A DNA stretch of 64,000 nt from Spirochaetota bacterium (GCA_016933025.1 JAFGBT010000005.1:1-64000), one strand, 5' to 3'; positions 8,882 through 19,300 are shown, counted from the first letter of the stretch. The notes: a model not told the origin generated them from the letters alone. Translations and numbers: made by a program.

Positions 8882-9469
8882 TCATTTTCTGCTCCGCTTG
8901 AGCCTTTTCTTTTTGCGGACGCTGTACCCGAAATAACCCATCGGCCTTCCGAGGCCGCAGTAATCGCCGTGATTGTAACAGGCGAGTCCGGCCCGTTCCA
9001 GCATGAGTTTGCCCCGCTTGTTAATGAACTTTTCGTCCACGTCGACGGCTACGATTTTCGCCAGGAACATGTCATGCGAGCCGAGGGGAATGACCTCGGT
9101 CACGTCGCATTCGATGTTCACCGGGCTCTCCGCGATAAGGGGCACGCCGACGGATGTTGCCGGCTCTGCGGAGAGTCCCGTAGCCCTGAACTTGTCAACC
9201 TTCCTGCCCGATTTTACGCCGCAAAAATCGGCCGCCCGGACGAGAGAGCGCGTCACGAGATTGACGACAAACTGCTTCCGCTCGCTTATGAGGGCGTGGG
9301 AGTACCGCTCCGGTCTCACGGATATGGAGACCATGGGGGGGTCGGAGCAGACCGTCCCGGTCCATGCAATGGTGATGATATTCGGCTTTCCCGCTTTGTC
9401 GGCGCAGGTGACCATCACCACCGGCACGGGATTTAGCATTGTCGTCGGCTTCCATTTGAGTTTTGACAT
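8882..9469 (-). CDS. Flavin reductase family protein (flavoredoxin-like)
   Basis: A 195-residue FMN-binding split-barrel protein. The N-terminal pattern NPVPVVMVTCADKAGKPNII, followed by WTGTVCSDPPMVSISVRPERYS, is typical of the flavin reductase-like domain family that includes flavoredoxin and flavin reductases. The C-terminus is a short basic tail (KKKRLKRSRK). It is cytosolic, probably binds FMN and acts as a redox carrier or reductase. It converges with the phosphatase gene. The physiological partner is unknown. Confidence 0.88.
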   Translation of the reverse strand: MSKLKWKPTTMLNPVPVVMVTCADKAGKPNIITIAWTGTVCSDPPMVSISVRPERYSHALISERKQFVVNLVTRSLVRAADFCGVKSGRKVDKFRATGLSAEPATSVGVPLIAESPVNIECDVTEVIPLGSHDMFLAKIVAVDVDEKFINKRGKLMLERAGLACYNHGDYCGLGRPMGYFGYSVRKKKRLKRSRK

Positions 9470-9821
9470 AACAACCGCCTTTTTGATTTAACATTTAAAT
9501 CTTATCTGCATTATTTCAGCAAATATTTTATACGACGGGTAAAAAAAATAGCCGCATGAACAGCGACGCTCATGACGAATTTTCATGAAGATTCTAATAC
9601 TCTCTGTTTTTTCGAGAAATTATCCTGCTTCACATGATTGATGGGTGGGGATTCTGCTCTACATATTACCGGACAGGAGCGTTAGTATAATACTTGACAT
9701 CATGTTTAATGGATTTATGATGAATGATATTATTGCTGCCGGGAGATAAGAATTAACGACGCGGCTCAAACAAGAGCATTATCGGCAGTTAATTTATTCT
9801 GGCTTCCAAGGACCCCCCACC
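9470..9821. other. Divergent intergenic region (352 bases) between flavin reductase and receptor genes
   Basis: No coding sequence or structured RNA is recognised. The region is AT-rich and holds the promoter annotated at 9694-9721 for the rightward receptor gene; the leftward promoter for the flavin reductase is not obvious. Confidence 0.4.
9694..9721 (+). promoter_or_regulatory. Sigma-70-type promoter for the chemoreceptor gene
   Basis: TTGACA (9694-9699), a 16-base spacer and TATGAT (9716-9721) lie about 100 bases before the ATG at 9822. Confidence 0.5.
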
Positions 9822-11990
9822 ATGAAAAAAATCGTACTTATCTCAATATTTCTGTTACTGTTGTCCAATACCGTAATGGCTGAGCCGATTGTAATCGATG
9901 ACAAGCTCGGCAAAAGGATCATCACGCCGGAGGTGGAATATCTCGTGGACGAGAAGGGAACGATGGCCATCCACGAGATCACGGAACCAGGGCTGAAATG
10001 GGGAAGGACGACTGAAGAGGCGTTCAATTTCGGGTTCACCACGCTGGTCCACTGGTTTAAAATAGATGTCATCAATGACGCCGAAAAAGACGTTTCCTGG
10101 TTCCTGGAAATTGATTATCCGATGCTGGATTTCGTCAAGCTTTTCGTCCCGAATGAAGAAGGCGGGTTCTCAACCAAAGAAACAGGGGACCACCATCCCT
10201 TCAAAGACCGCGACATCAAGGACAGGACCTTTATCTTTTCCCTGAGCGCGATGCCGGGTTCCTCGACGTATTATATCCGCATCCAGACCACCAGCTCGGT
10301 TAACTTCAAGGTCATTGCCTGGGAGCCGAACGTCTATTTCAACAACGTGTTCAATGATCTCCCCGTTTTCTGGATTTACTACGGGCTCATGATGGTCATG
10401 GTGATTTATAATCTACTGCTTTTCATTACCACCAGGGAGATCAGCTATCTTCTCTACTCCTCCTTCATTGGCGCATATGTTGTTTTTCAGCTGACGCTGA
10501 ACGGATTCGCCTTCCAGTATCTCTGGCCCAACCAGATCTGGTGGGCCAACAGCTGCCTCCCGTTTTTCATGTCCCTGATAGCTTTTTTTGCCGCGCTGTT
10601 CTTCAGGGAGTATATGCAGACGGCGGCGCATTATCCGAAGATCAACAAGTTCCTATGGTTCGGCCTGTTCCTGCCGAGTGCCGTCATGCTGGTGCTGACC
10701 CTTGCGGTTCCGTATAAAATTGCCATCAAGCTGGCGACCGTCAATTCAATGCTGTTCGCGTTCATCCTGATCCCCCTGTCCACGTACCTGAGCATTCGCG
10801 GGGACCGGGCCGCGAAGTTTTTCCTTGGAGGATGGGGATGGCTCCTCATCGGAATTGCGGCCTACACGATGAAGACATTCGGGATAATCTCTGTGAACTT
10901 CTTTACCAACTGGAGCATCCAGATCGGCTCCTCCATGATGGTGGTCCTCGTCTCGCTTGGTCTCGGGGACAAGATCAACAGCATGAAGAAGGACCTCCAG
11001 AGGCTGAATGTCGACTATGAGAAGAGCGAACGGGAGGCGCGTGAACGGGCCCGGTATCTCGAGGGGATCGTCAGCACCGTTAAATCCATGTCGAAGGACC
11101 TCCTGGCGATTAGCGCCGAGCTGTCGAACATCGGCGAGAAATTTTCTGAAATGTCGACCGAGCAGGCCTCGACCAGCGAGGAGATGTCGGCCACCTTCGA
11201 GGAGCTGGTCGTGACCAACGAGAGCATCTATCAGCGCACGGTGAACCAGAAAGACCAGGGAAAAAAGACCCGCGAGCTCACCATGCTCTCCGGGGACACT
11301 CAGAACAAGATCGGCGATTCGAGCCAGCAGGTGGTGAAAAACATGCAGGTCATCTCGGATTCGACCAACGTGACCGAGTTCACCATGCGCAACCTGATAA
11401 GCAAGATGAACATCATCATGGAGGGGGGGAAATCGATCGACCAGTTCATGGTCATGATCGACGATATCACCGACCGGATCAACCTCCTCAGCCTGAACGC
11501 GGCCATAGAGGCCGCGCGGGCGGGCGATCACGGGAGGGGCTTTGCCGTGGTGGCCGACGAGATCGGCAAGCTCGCACAGGCCACGTCGGACAATTCGAGG
11601 GAAATATCGACCAAGATCAGGCAGATCGCTCAGGACATTGACGAGGGCATGGAAATGGTGAACAACACCAACTCCTCAATCGAGGTCATCTTCAAGATGG
11701 TACAGTCGATCAACAGCAGTATTGACAACGTGACGAATCTGATGGCCGTGCAGGGGAAGTCCATCCAGGACGTCACGAACCAGGCGGAGGTCATGGACAA
11801 GCTCGCGGAGGAGATCACCCTGTCCACCAGGGAGCAGAACACCGCCATGGACGAGACGCTGAAAACGATATCCCGCCTCTCTGAAATAGCGCAGGAGGTG
11901 TCGCAATCGACGATCACCATCAGCAATGTGTCGAAGTCTATTACGGAGAAGGTAAAGCAGCTTGACGAGATCGTTGAGAATATTGAATGA
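9822..11990 (+). CDS. 7TMR-DISM methyl-accepting chemotaxis protein
   Basis: A 722-residue receptor. A signal peptide (1-22) is followed by a periplasmic 7TMR-DISM extracellular domain (about 30-165), seven transmembrane helices (about 180-390), a short coiled linker and a cytoplasmic methyl-accepting signalling domain (about 430-720). The signalling tip is the conserved [20 protein letters not shown] near 560-580, which in this family contacts CheA and CheW. The DISM domain is thought to bind carbohydrate-like ligands, so this is likely a transmembrane chemoreceptor for an unidentified solute. No che genes are adjacent. It converges with the histidine kinase gene. Confidence 0.9.
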   Translation: MKKIVLISIFLLLLSNTVMAEPIVIDDKLGKRIITPEVEYLVDEKGTMAIHEITEPGLKWGRTTEEAFNFGFTTLVHWFKIDVINDAEKDVSWFLEIDYPMLDFVKLFVPNEEGGFSTKETGDHHPFKDRDIKDRTFIFSLSAMPGSSTYYIRIQTTSSVNFKVIAWEPNVYFNNVFNDLPVFWIYYGLMMVMVIYNLLLFITTREISYLLYSSFIGAYVVFQLTLNGFAFQYLWPNQIWWANSCLPFFMSLIAFFAALFFREYMQTAAHYPKINKFLWFGLFLPSAVMLVLTLAVPYKIAIKLATVNSMLFAFILIPLSTYLSIRGDRAAKFFLGGWGWLLIGIAAYTMKTFGIISVNFFTNWSIQIGSSMMVVLVSLGLGDKINSMKKDLQRLNVDYEKSEREARERARYLEGIVSTVKSMSKDLLAISAELSNIGEKFSEMSTEQASTSEEMSATFEELVVTNESIYQRTVNQKDQGKKTRELTMLSGDTQNKIGDSSQQVVKNMQVISDSTNVTEFTMRNLISKMNIIMEGGKSIDQFMVMIDDITDRINLLSLNAAIEAARAGDHGRGFAVVADEIGKLAQATSDNSREISTKIRQIAQDIDEGMEMVNNTNSSIEVIFKMVQSINSSIDNVTNLMAVQGKSIQDVTNQAEVMDKLAEEITLSTREQNTAMDETLKTISRLSEIAQEVSQSTITISNVSKSITEKVKQLDEIVENIE

Positions 11991-12018
11991 CGGCGGCGCA
12001 CGCACGCCGTTTCCGTCG

Positions 12019-14631
12019 TTACCGCTTTTTGGAGAATGATATTGTTATCGTCGTTCCGCCGCTCCGCTCGATTGTTATCGTGCCGTTCAGCTGCTGCGCG
12101 AGCATCGGCACGAGCATAAGCCCGAGGGTTTCCGTCTTGCCCATCACGACGCCTTCCGGCATGCCCCTGCCGCTGTCGCTCACGGCAAGTACCGCCGTTC
12201 CCTCGGGTAATTCCCTGTACCTGATCAGTATCTCTTTTTTTCTTTCCCATCCGGGCGGAAAGGCGTATTTAATGGCGTTGGTCAAAAGCTCGTTGATGAT
12301 GAGCCCGAAGGGTATGGCACGATCGATAGGAAGGTGGGTCTCGTCAGCGTCGATCGTGAGTTTGATGCTATCCGCGCCCGATGCGTAGCTGCCCATGATT
12401 TCGTCTGAAAGCTCTTTGATGTACGACCGGAGACCGATACGGCCCAGGTCGTTGGATTGATAGAGCTTTTCATGGACCAGCGCCATGGACCTGATGCGGC
12501 TCTGGGCATCGGCGAATTGCTTCAGGAGTTCCTGGTCGCTTAAATTCCTGGCCTGAAGGTTCAGGAGACTGGTGATAATCTGCATGTTGTTTTTCACCCG
12601 GTGGTGTATCTCTTTCAGGAGCGTCTCCTTTTCGAGGAGCGAAGCCTTTATCTTCTCTTCGGCTTTTTTGCGCTCGGTAATGTCGTAAAAAGCCGCAACC
12701 ATCTGATCGGAGCCGATCGGGAAGGCCTGTACAAAGAACGCTCCTGTAATTCTATTATCATGGTATTCCACCTGCTCCGAGTGCCATATAGTCTGAGTGG
12801 TGCAGACCTTCCGATAGCGGGCGGGTATTTCGGTTTGTGCGAGAGGAGGGAACGCCTCTTCAATGGTCTTCCCGACGAACTGGCTATGGTCCACACCCAA
12901 GATATGCCCGGCTGACGGGTTTGCCCCGGTGAAGACGAGACTTCCGTCCGGCTCGAGTTTGTACAGGTGCATCCCCTGCGGTGAATTCTCCATGATTAAC
13001 CGGTAGCGTGCCTCGCTCTCACGCAGGGCTTCTTCAGATTTCTTGCGCTCGGTTATATCGATGCTGAACTCGGCCACCTGCCAATCGCCGCTCGCGTTCT
13101 GGAAGGGAATCGTATGGACTTCAATGACCCGGTTGTCTTCCTTGACCAGCACCTCTTCGGTGATTGTGATCTTCTTTGTTTCAAGCGCGGTGGGGATTCC
13201 GCACCCCGGGCACTTTTCGTTTCGACCCATGAAATAATCGTAGCATTTTCTTCCCGCCGGTTCGCCGTACAGCTTCATCCACTCGGGGTCGATGTAGACC
13301 AGATTGAAGTCAGAGTCGACAATGTCGATGCCCGTCTTGGTGACGCCGATGATGAATTCAAGCTGCCTTTTTATGTCGGACATCGCCTCCTCGGCCTTTT
13401 TGCGTTCGTCTATGTCCTTGATTGCGCCGATAACGGATACGACCCTCCGGCCGGCGGCGTCAAGTATCGGCTGTGAATAGATGCGTATCCAGCGCATGAT
13501 GCCGTCTTTACGGAACGAGCGGCATTCGATCTCGCCAGCCCGGCCGTTCTTGATCACGTCCGTTTGAAATTTTACAAATGCCTCGGCATCGTCAGGGTAA
13601 ATTATTCCTTCCCAGAGGTCGGATGTACTCACATCATCCTGCGTGCGCCCTGTCATCTTTAATAGATTTTCGGATATGTAGTCAACCGACAGCGTCCCGT
13701 TTTCCCCGATGCTGATCTTGAACACGTAGTCGGTGGATAATTCAGTGATGATGCGGTATCGTTCCTCGCGTTCCTTAAGGGCTGTCTCGGCTATTTTTCG
13801 CTCGGTGATATCGCTGATGAGTCCGTCGTAGGAGGTGAGGCGACCGTCGGCGTTGTAGTGGGGCACGGGTGTGTTTCGAACCCACCGGAGGGAGCCGTCC
13901 TTTCGCCATATCCGGTGTTCAATCGCCTCGACGCCGGCGCCGGAAAGGAGCCGCTCTGCCATATTGCGCACTGCCTCGCGGTCGTCCTCATGGACCATGT
14001 TGATCCATAGATACGGGTCGCGGCTGAATTCATCTGATGTATACCCGGTAACCGCCTCGCAGGCGGGGCCGTGGATGGTTTCAGCAGGCATCCCCTGCTC
14101 AATGCGGACGGAGTATACGTAGTCCGTGACCGCGCCGGTGATCCGCCGGTACCGGTCTTCGCTTTCCTTCAGCGCCGTTTCGGCCTGTTTGCGCTCGCTG
14201 ATGTCGTGGGACGTGGAGACAATGCCGGCAGGTTTTCCTTCGCTGTCGCGCAGAAGGGCGAGGCGGATTTCTACCGGGATGCGGTTTCCGTCTTTTCTTA
14301 TTATACTGTGTTCGACCGTGACGCTCCCTGTTGCGAGCAATTGTTTGAATGACGCGTCTATCTTTGAATTTTCTTCCGGGGAAATCGTTTTAAAGACATT
14401 TAATCCTATCATGTCCTCGGCGCGGTTATAACCGTGGAGCTTTGCCGCTTGGTTGGTCGCTATTTTAATAATGCCGTCCATGCTGTTGAGCATCAGCGCG
14501 TCCGGGAACATTTCGATGACCGAACGGTACATGGCGGCGTCGTCAGCGCGCGTTGTTCCGCGATTCGACGCTTTCCTTTTCGCCGTGCCTTTTTTTCTGG
14601 GAGTTTTCGGCTTGAGCTTTTTTTTATCCAT
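12019..14631 (-). CDS. Five-PAS-domain sensor histidine kinase (HisKA_2 type)
   Basis: An 870-residue cytosolic kinase with no transmembrane segment and a Lys/Arg-rich start. Five PAS domains lie in tandem (about 33-155, 160-285, 290-415, 420-535, 540-655), each followed by an ITERK- or ISERK-type PAC end. A HisKA_2 dimerisation domain follows, with phospho-acceptor motif EIHHRVKNNMQIITSLLNLQ near 670, then an ATPase domain with an N-box (IINELLTNAIKYAF) and SDSGRGMP. The fourth PAS has a cysteine pattern C-x(10)-CPGCG that could hold a metal or act in redox sensing. No response regulator lies next to it. Low-confidence redox function; high-confidence kinase. Confidence 0.9.
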   Translation of the reverse strand: MDKKKLKPKTPRKKGTAKRKASNRGTTRADDAAMYRSVIEMFPDALMLNSMDGIIKIATNQAAKLHGYNRAEDMIGLNVFKTISPEENSKIDASFKQLLATGSVTVEHSIIRKDGNRIPVEIRLALLRDSEGKPAGIVSTSHDISERKQAETALKESEDRYRRITGAVTDYVYSVRIEQGMPAETIHGPACEAVTGYTSDEFSRDPYLWINMVHEDDREAVRNMAERLLSGAGVEAIEHRIWRKDGSLRWVRNTPVPHYNADGRLTSYDGLISDITERKIAETALKEREERYRIITELSTDYVFKISIGENGTLSVDYISENLLKMTGRTQDDVSTSDLWEGIIYPDDAEAFVKFQTDVIKNGRAGEIECRSFRKDGIMRWIRIYSQPILDAAGRRVVSVIGAIKDIDERKKAEEAMSDIKRQLEFIIGVTKTGIDIVDSDFNLVYIDPEWMKLYGEPAGRKCYDYFMGRNEKCPGCGIPTALETKKITITEEVLVKEDNRVIEVHTIPFQNASGDWQVAEFSIDITERKKSEEALRESEARYRLIMENSPQGMHLYKLEPDGSLVFTGANPSAGHILGVDHSQFVGKTIEEAFPPLAQTEIPARYRKVCTTQTIWHSEQVEYHDNRITGAFFVQAFPIGSDQMVAAFYDITERKKAEEKIKASLLEKETLLKEIHHRVKNNMQIITSLLNLQARNLSDQELLKQFADAQSRIRSMALVHEKLYQSNDLGRIGLRSYIKELSDEIMGSYASGADSIKLTIDADETHLPIDRAIPFGLIINELLTNAIKYAFPPGWERKKEILIRYRELPEGTAVLAVSDSGRGMPEGVVMGKTETLGLMLVPMLAQQLNGTITIERSGGTTITISFSKKR

Positions 14632-14929
14632 ATCCCGCCTTCGCTTCCCAAGGAGCAGCCGCTGTAAATGATAATTCGATTATTTCATAAAACAGTATAT
14701 TATAGTTATACATTAATTGCAAATAAATTTTAAGGATATGAGCGTATCATATCAATCGTATCCCCGGAGCCGGGCGCGTATAACTGCTGATAGCCACGGT
14801 ATTTGCATAGTTTAGGGTGAATTAATTAATATTTTTTCTATTGCATTCTGGGGCCTCCGTTTGTACAATCTGACGTTGGCTGGATACCTGGAGTTTTTAC
14901 GCACCATATCCCGGAAAGAGGTGAAAAGA
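14632..14929. other. Divergent intergenic region between histidine kinase and lipoprotein genes
   Basis: The 298-base gap is AT-rich in its first half (around 14680-14740). I see no small gene, terminator or clear promoter in it. Confidence 0.3.
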
Positions 14930-15688
14930 ATGAAACAATTATCACTATTTCACAAAACAGCGCGGCTTGCCCTGCTCATACTGCCGGTGTTTTTGTTCAC
15001 GCAGTGCTTTCAGATAGCGCACATTCTGGACTGGAAAGACGACGGATCCATGAACGTCAGGTGGGTGTTCAGGTTTTCGAAGTCGCTCGACCAGGCGCAG
15101 CAGGGACAGCAGGGAGGCGAGAAGAAGGGAGAGAGCCTCAAAGATATGATGGAAAAGGAGAAGAAGGAGCTCCCCGATTCCCTCAAGAACCTGGTCAAGA
15201 ACCTCGCCTTCAAGAAGATTGACAATGAATACGATTCGGGCATGGAAATATCGTTCCTGGTTCCCGATTACGCGAAGTTTCCTTTTGGTAAAATCAAGAA
15301 AGAGGATTTTCCCATGATCCCGCAGTATCTGCCGGATAAAAAACAGGTGATATTTCATTTTGAGCCGATGAAAAAGCAGGATGCGGAGAAAAAAAATAAA
15401 AAGGCGTCCGGCGGCAAAGCAAAGGGCACGGGGGACAGCGCGGTCACCGGTGACGAGTCACTGGACCAGATGGGAAAACAGCTCACCGGTCTCTTTCTGT
15501 CTTCAGTGCGCTACCAGATCTTCCTCGGGAAAAAATTCAACACCGACAGGGCCGTGATCAGAAAAGGGAAGGACGAGAAGACGATCGAGCTCCAGCAGAT
15601 TTGCGATATTACCTTGATCGATCTTCCTCTCTTTTCTATGTTCGGGGAAAAAGAAGAGCCGTTTGATATGGTGATTTTTCTTAAATAG
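14930..15688 (+). CDS. Putative lipoprotein of unknown function
   Basis: Starting at the ATG at 14930 (with AAAGAGGTG upstream) the product is 252 residues and opens with a hydrophobic signal ending in a Cys (LPVFLFTQCF), a loose lipobox of the kind spirochaetes tolerate. The mature part begins with DWKDDGSMNVRW, a beta-hairpin-like segment. It includes a highly charged low-complexity stretch rich in Gln, Gly and Lys (about 50-80) and a second Lys-rich stretch (about 150-175). No family is recognised. The protein is probably tethered to a membrane facing the periplasm or surface. An in-frame extension to 14861 exists but lacks a good start signal. Confidence 0.6.
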   Translation: MKQLSLFHKTARLALLILPVFLFTQCFQIAHILDWKDDGSMNVRWVFRFSKSLDQAQQGQQGGEKKGESLKDMMEKEKKELPDSLKNLVKNLAFKKIDNEYDSGMEISFLVPDYAKFPFGKIKKEDFPMIPQYLPDKKQVIFHFEPMKKQDAEKKNKKASGGKAKGTGDSAVTGDESLDQMGKQLTGLFLSSVRYQIFLGKKFNTDRAVIRKGKDEKTIELQQICDITLIDLPLFSMFGEKEEPFDMVIFLK

Positions 15689-16110
15689 CCAGAGTCATAT
15701 GCCCCCGAAGGCGCGGGAATTCAGGAGAAAATTTCGCCCGGGGGGTCTGAAAGCAGAGCCATTCAATGGCGAGGGCCCGGTAGCGCCGTGGCTGATAATG
15801 CCCGCGGTCAGTTTCTCATCTGGGGCATAGATTAATTCCGAGAGCCCGATTGCGATGAGGAGGCGGCCCGGAGTGGATTTTAATATTTTATCAATACAGA
15901 ATAATGCATAGTGCTTGACGTAATCCCCGCGGTATTATTGATTAACATAATTTTTTACGTTTCCTGCCTGATATGGTATGCTTGTTGTGAAACGTATACC
16001 GGTGTGCCGGCCGGATTTGCCGGCAGGTACCTTGTGATCGCTTTTCACGTCGGGCATATTATAGATAAAAAGATGTTTTAAATATTTTTGTCATAAAAAA
16101 GGGAGGTGTT
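15689..16110. other. Intergenic region (422 bases) before the liv operon
   Basis: No gene is recognised. It contains a short inverted pair (TGCCGG/CCGGCA near 16010-16030) and AT-rich sequence from about 15880 that probably holds the livK promoter. A TTGACG at 15915 has no well-spaced minus-10. A strong GGGAGG site precedes livK. Confidence 0.35.
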
Positions 16111-17265
16111 ATGTCGTTTAAAAAGTTCTGTATTGCACTGATGTGCGTGAGTCTGATCCCCGGGGCATTTTCCTGCAAGAAACAGGCCGGGGAAACCATC
16201 AAGATCGGCGCCATCTTTTCCGTGACCGGCCCGGCTTCGTTTCTGGGGGCGCCGGAGGCGAAAACCGCCGAGATGATGGTGGAGGAAATCAACGATAAGG
16301 GCGGCATTGACGGAAAAATGCTGAAGCTCATCGTCAAAGATTCGGCCGGAGACCCCGCCAAGGCTATCTCGTTCGCCAAGCAGTTAATCGAGGAAGACAA
16401 GGTGTTCGCAATAATCGGCCCGTCCACCAGCGGCGAGACGATGAAGATCAAGGCGATCTGCGAAGAGGGGAAGACCATCCTCGTCTCCTGCGCCGCGGCT
16501 GAAGTAATCGTCAACCCCGTTGCGAAGTACGTGTTCAAGTCGCCCCAGAAGGACAGCGACGCCGTGCAGAGCATCTATAATGTCATGAAGAAGAAGGGGA
16601 TCAAGTCGATCGGCATCGTGTCCAGCAACGACGGATACGGCACCGCCGGCAAGGACCAGCTGGAAAAGCTCGCAAAGAAGAACGGTATCCAGATCCTGAT
16701 CAGCGAGGTTTATGACAAGAAAGCGACCGATCTCACAGGCGTACTGACCAAGCTCAAGGCGAAGAACGTGCAGGCGGTCATTAACTGGTCAATCGTGCCG
16801 GCGCAGTCGATCATTGCGAAAAACATGAAGCAGCTCAACATGGATGTGCCGCTCTTCCAGAGCCACGGCTTCGGCAACATTAAATACGTCAAGGAAGCTG
16901 GCGAGGCGGCAGAAGGAATAATATTTCCGTGCGGGCGCCTGCTTATAGCCGAGGACCTTCCCGAGAACCACCCGCAGAAGGCCGTATTAATGAAATACAA
17001 GAAGAACTACGAATCGGAATACGGCGAGGACGCCAGCACCTTTGGCGGACACGCGTATGACTCGCTCATGATACTCGTGGAAGGGATCAAGAGGGGAGGA
17101 GCCGACAAGGAGAAGGCCAGGGGAGCCATTGAAAACATGAAGGGCTTTGCCGGGACCGGCGGTATTTTCAATTTTTCACCGGCGGACCACAATGGGCTTG
17201 ACATAAATGCCTTTGAGATGCTTACCGTGAAAGGCGGCAAGTTCGTCAAATACGAAGATAAATAA
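16111..17265 (+). CDS. livK: Branched-chain-type ABC transporter substrate-binding lipoprotein (LivK-like)
   Basis: A 384-residue type I periplasmic binding protein. The signal peptide ends in a lipobox (IPGAFSC, Cys about 20), so it is probably a lipoprotein. The mature start IKIGAIFSVTGPASFLG and the AIIGPSTSG and GYGTAGKDQ segments are typical of Peripla_BP_6 proteins that bind branched-chain amino acids, amides, urea or aromatic acids. It delivers ligand to the LivHM permease encoded next. A perfect hairpin at 17273-17298 separates it from livH, which would favour more binding protein than permease. The terminal ligase gene of the operon argues for a carboxylic acid ligand. Confidence 0.88.
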   Translation: MSFKKFCIALMCVSLIPGAFSCKKQAGETIKIGAIFSVTGPASFLGAPEAKTAEMMVEEINDKGGIDGKMLKLIVKDSAGDPAKAISFAKQLIEEDKVFAIIGPSTSGETMKIKAICEEGKTILVSCAAAEVIVNPVAKYVFKSPQKDSDAVQSIYNVMKKKGIKSIGIVSSNDGYGTAGKDQLEKLAKKNGIQILISEVYDKKATDLTGVLTKLKAKNVQAVINWSIVPAQSIIAKNMKQLNMDVPLFQSHGFGNIKYVKEAGEAAEGIIFPCGRLLIAEDLPENHPQKAVLMKYKKNYESEYGEDASTFGGHAYDSLMILVEGIKRGGADKEKARGAIENMKGFAGTGGIFNFSPADHNGLDINAFEMLTVKGGKFVKYEDK

Positions 17266-17272
17266 TCTTTCA

Positions 17273-17298
17273 TGGACAGGGGCCGCGGCCCCTGTCCA
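17273..17298 (+). promoter_or_regulatory. Intercistronic hairpin between livK and livH
   Basis: TGGACAGGGGCC (17273-17284) is perfectly complementary to GGCCCCTGTCCA (17287-17298), with GC at the apex. No T-run follows, so it looks like a partial terminator or 3'-end-stabilising stem rather than a full stop. Such stems commonly raise the level of the binding protein relative to the membrane components. Confidence 0.6.
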
Positions 17299-17315
17299 TT
17301 ATAGTATATGGAATC

Positions 17316-18206
17316 ATGTCATTTGAACAATTACTGCAGTACCTTCTATCCGGCGTAACCAATGGAAGCATCTATGCCATCGTAGCAATCGGATTTAATA
17401 TTATCTATAACACCACCGGCATCATAAATTTCGCCCAGGGAGAATTCCTGATGCTGGGAGGGATGACTGCAATTTCACTCTCCCCCTATGTGCCGCTCCC
17501 GCTGGCGATCCTCATCGCGGTGATCATCACGGCAATGGTGGGCGCGGTGGTCGATTTTTTAATTATCCGGAGATTGAAAAAACCGACGGTACTCAACATG
17601 GTTATTGTCACCATCGGGCTTTCAATCATAATACGGGAGATTGCACTGCACCTCTGGGACGAAAAAGTGCGCTCCCTTCCGTACTTCACCGGGAACGAAG
17701 TTACGTCAATCAACATCCTGGGGGCTTACATATCGCCCCAGGTTCTATGGGTGCTCGGCGTCAGCGCCGTCATTGTCATTTTTCTCGGCGTGTTCTTCAA
17801 GTTCACGCTCACCGGACGATCCATGCGGGCATGCGCCTCGAATATCACCGCGGCGCGGCTCTGCGGCATCAACACCAGGAACATGGTGACCATTTCCTTC
17901 ATGCTGAGCGCGGCGATAGGCGCTCTCGCAGGGTGCGTCATCTCGCCCATAACGCAGACTCAGTACGACTGCGGTACTTCCCTGGCAATCAAGGGGTTTG
18001 CAGTGGCGATCCTGGGAGGGCTCGGCAACAGCACCGGTGCTATCATCGGCGGGATAACCATAGGCCTTCTGGAGGCCTTCAGCATCAGCGTTCTTCCCCT
18101 TGCGTACAAGGACGCCATCGCTATCTCGATACTCCTGATAATACTCTTCCTTCGCCCCAGCGGCCTCCTGGGGAAGAAGGAAGCCGTTGAACTGAAGGAA
18201 TTCTGA
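17316..18206 (+). CDS. livH: Branched-chain-type ABC transporter permease (LivH-like)
   Basis: A 296-residue inner-membrane permease with about eight hydrophobic helices. The opening LLSGVTNGSIYAIVAIGFNIIY, followed by GIINFAQGEFLMLGG, is the standard LivH signature. It pairs with LivM to form the transmembrane channel. Its TGA stop overlaps the next ATG by one base (TGATG), indicating translational coupling. Confidence 0.92.
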   Translation: MSFEQLLQYLLSGVTNGSIYAIVAIGFNIIYNTTGIINFAQGEFLMLGGMTAISLSPYVPLPLAILIAVIITAMVGAVVDFLIIRRLKKPTVLNMVIVTIGLSIIIREIALHLWDEKVRSLPYFTGNEVTSINILGAYISPQVLWVLGVSAVIVIFLGVFFKFTLTGRSMRACASNITAARLCGINTRNMVTISFMLSAAIGALAGCVISPITQTQYDCGTSLAIKGFAVAILGGLGNSTGAIIGGITIGLLEAFSISVLPLAYKDAIAISILLIILFLRPSGLLGKKEAVELKEF

Positions 18207-19300
18207 TGAACATGAAGAAATACACTCCGGTATTCTGCCTGATCGGCGCCGCCGTTATATTTCAGATAATCACGTCCGTCCTGAACCGGGAGTTTTACCT
18301 GACCCAGCTCACCATGTCAGCCTATTATTGCCTGGTCATCCTCGGGCTTACGGTTCTCATGGGATACGCAGGACAGATTTCGCTGGGCCACGCCGCTTTT
18401 TTCGCGATGGGCGGCTATACTACGGCGGTACTGACGACCTGGAATCTTGCGGCCGCGCAGGAGGGCACGCTGGCAAGGCTTGTGGTGCAGCTGGGACTTT
18501 CAACCGCCTCTACGAACGCCTACGGAGTCGAGATCCGGCACATCTCACCCTGGGTGTCGTTGCTGGTCGCCCTCGCGATTACGGTTGCAGTAGCGTTCCT
18601 CATCGGCATACCTATCCTGAAGCTCAAGGGACATTATCTGGCGATGGCGACCCTTGGGTTCGGCATCATCGTGTACCGCATTGTCCTCGGATCGAGAATT
18701 TTCGGCGAGGCCGACGGGATATCCGACCTTCCCCCGTTCCGGCTGTTTGGACCGCTGTACGTAAGCGGCGACCCCGCCCTCAGGGTCCAGAATTTCTACA
18801 TAGCCGCGTTTCTTGTGGTGCTGGCGGTTGTGCTTCTGCAGAATCTGATCGATTCCCGCATGGGGCGGGCGCTCCGCTCCATACACGGCAGCGAGGAGGC
18901 GGCGAACGCCATGGGAGTAAACACCGCGCGGTACAAGCTCCATGTCTTTGTGCTGTCAGCCGTCTTTGCGTGCATCGCCGGGGTATTTCTTACCCATTTC
19001 AATGGAGGGGTCGGCCCGTCAGAGGCCGACGTGATGAAATCGGTTACCTATGTGGCCATAGTAGCGGTCGGCGGAATGGCTAATCTCTGGGGCGCCCTGG
19101 CAATGGGTATGGCGCTCAATTACCTGTCGCTCCGCGGATATTTCGGGAGCTATGATGAGTTTGTCTTCGGGGGGATTTTGATTGTGATCATGCTCTTTTT
19201 CCCCGACGGCCTGTTGAAGAAAGAGAACATGCGGAGCCTGACCGAGGCGGCCATTCGAATGAAGAATAAAATCTGGAAAAGAAAGAATGAGCTTTCTTGA
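18206..19300 (+). CDS. livM: Branched-chain-type ABC transporter permease (LivM-like)
   Basis: A 364-residue permease and second half of the channel. Signatures are LTVLMGYAGQISLGHAAFFAMG near 45-66, LKLKGHYLAMATLGFG near 132-147 and SRMGRALRSIHGSEEAANAMG near 218-238, the cytoplasmic loop that contacts the ATPases. A region of about 30 residues around 85-110 (QEGTLARLVVQLG...) is longer than in many LivM proteins. It overlaps livG by 14 bases. Confidence 0.92.
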   Translation: MNMKKYTPVFCLIGAAVIFQIITSVLNREFYLTQLTMSAYYCLVILGLTVLMGYAGQISLGHAAFFAMGGYTTAVLTTWNLAAAQEGTLARLVVQLGLSTASTNAYGVEIRHISPWVSLLVALAITVAVAFLIGIPILKLKGHYLAMATLGFGIIVYRIVLGSRIFGEADGISDLPPFRLFGPLYVSGDPALRVQNFYIAAFLVVLAVVLLQNLIDSRMGRALRSIHGSEEAANAMGVNTARYKLHVFVLSAVFACIAGVFLTHFNGGVGPSEADVMKSVTYVAIVAVGGMANLWGALAMGMALNYLSLRGYFGSYDEFVFGGILIVIMLFFPDGLLKKENMRSLTEAAIRMKNKIWKRKNELS

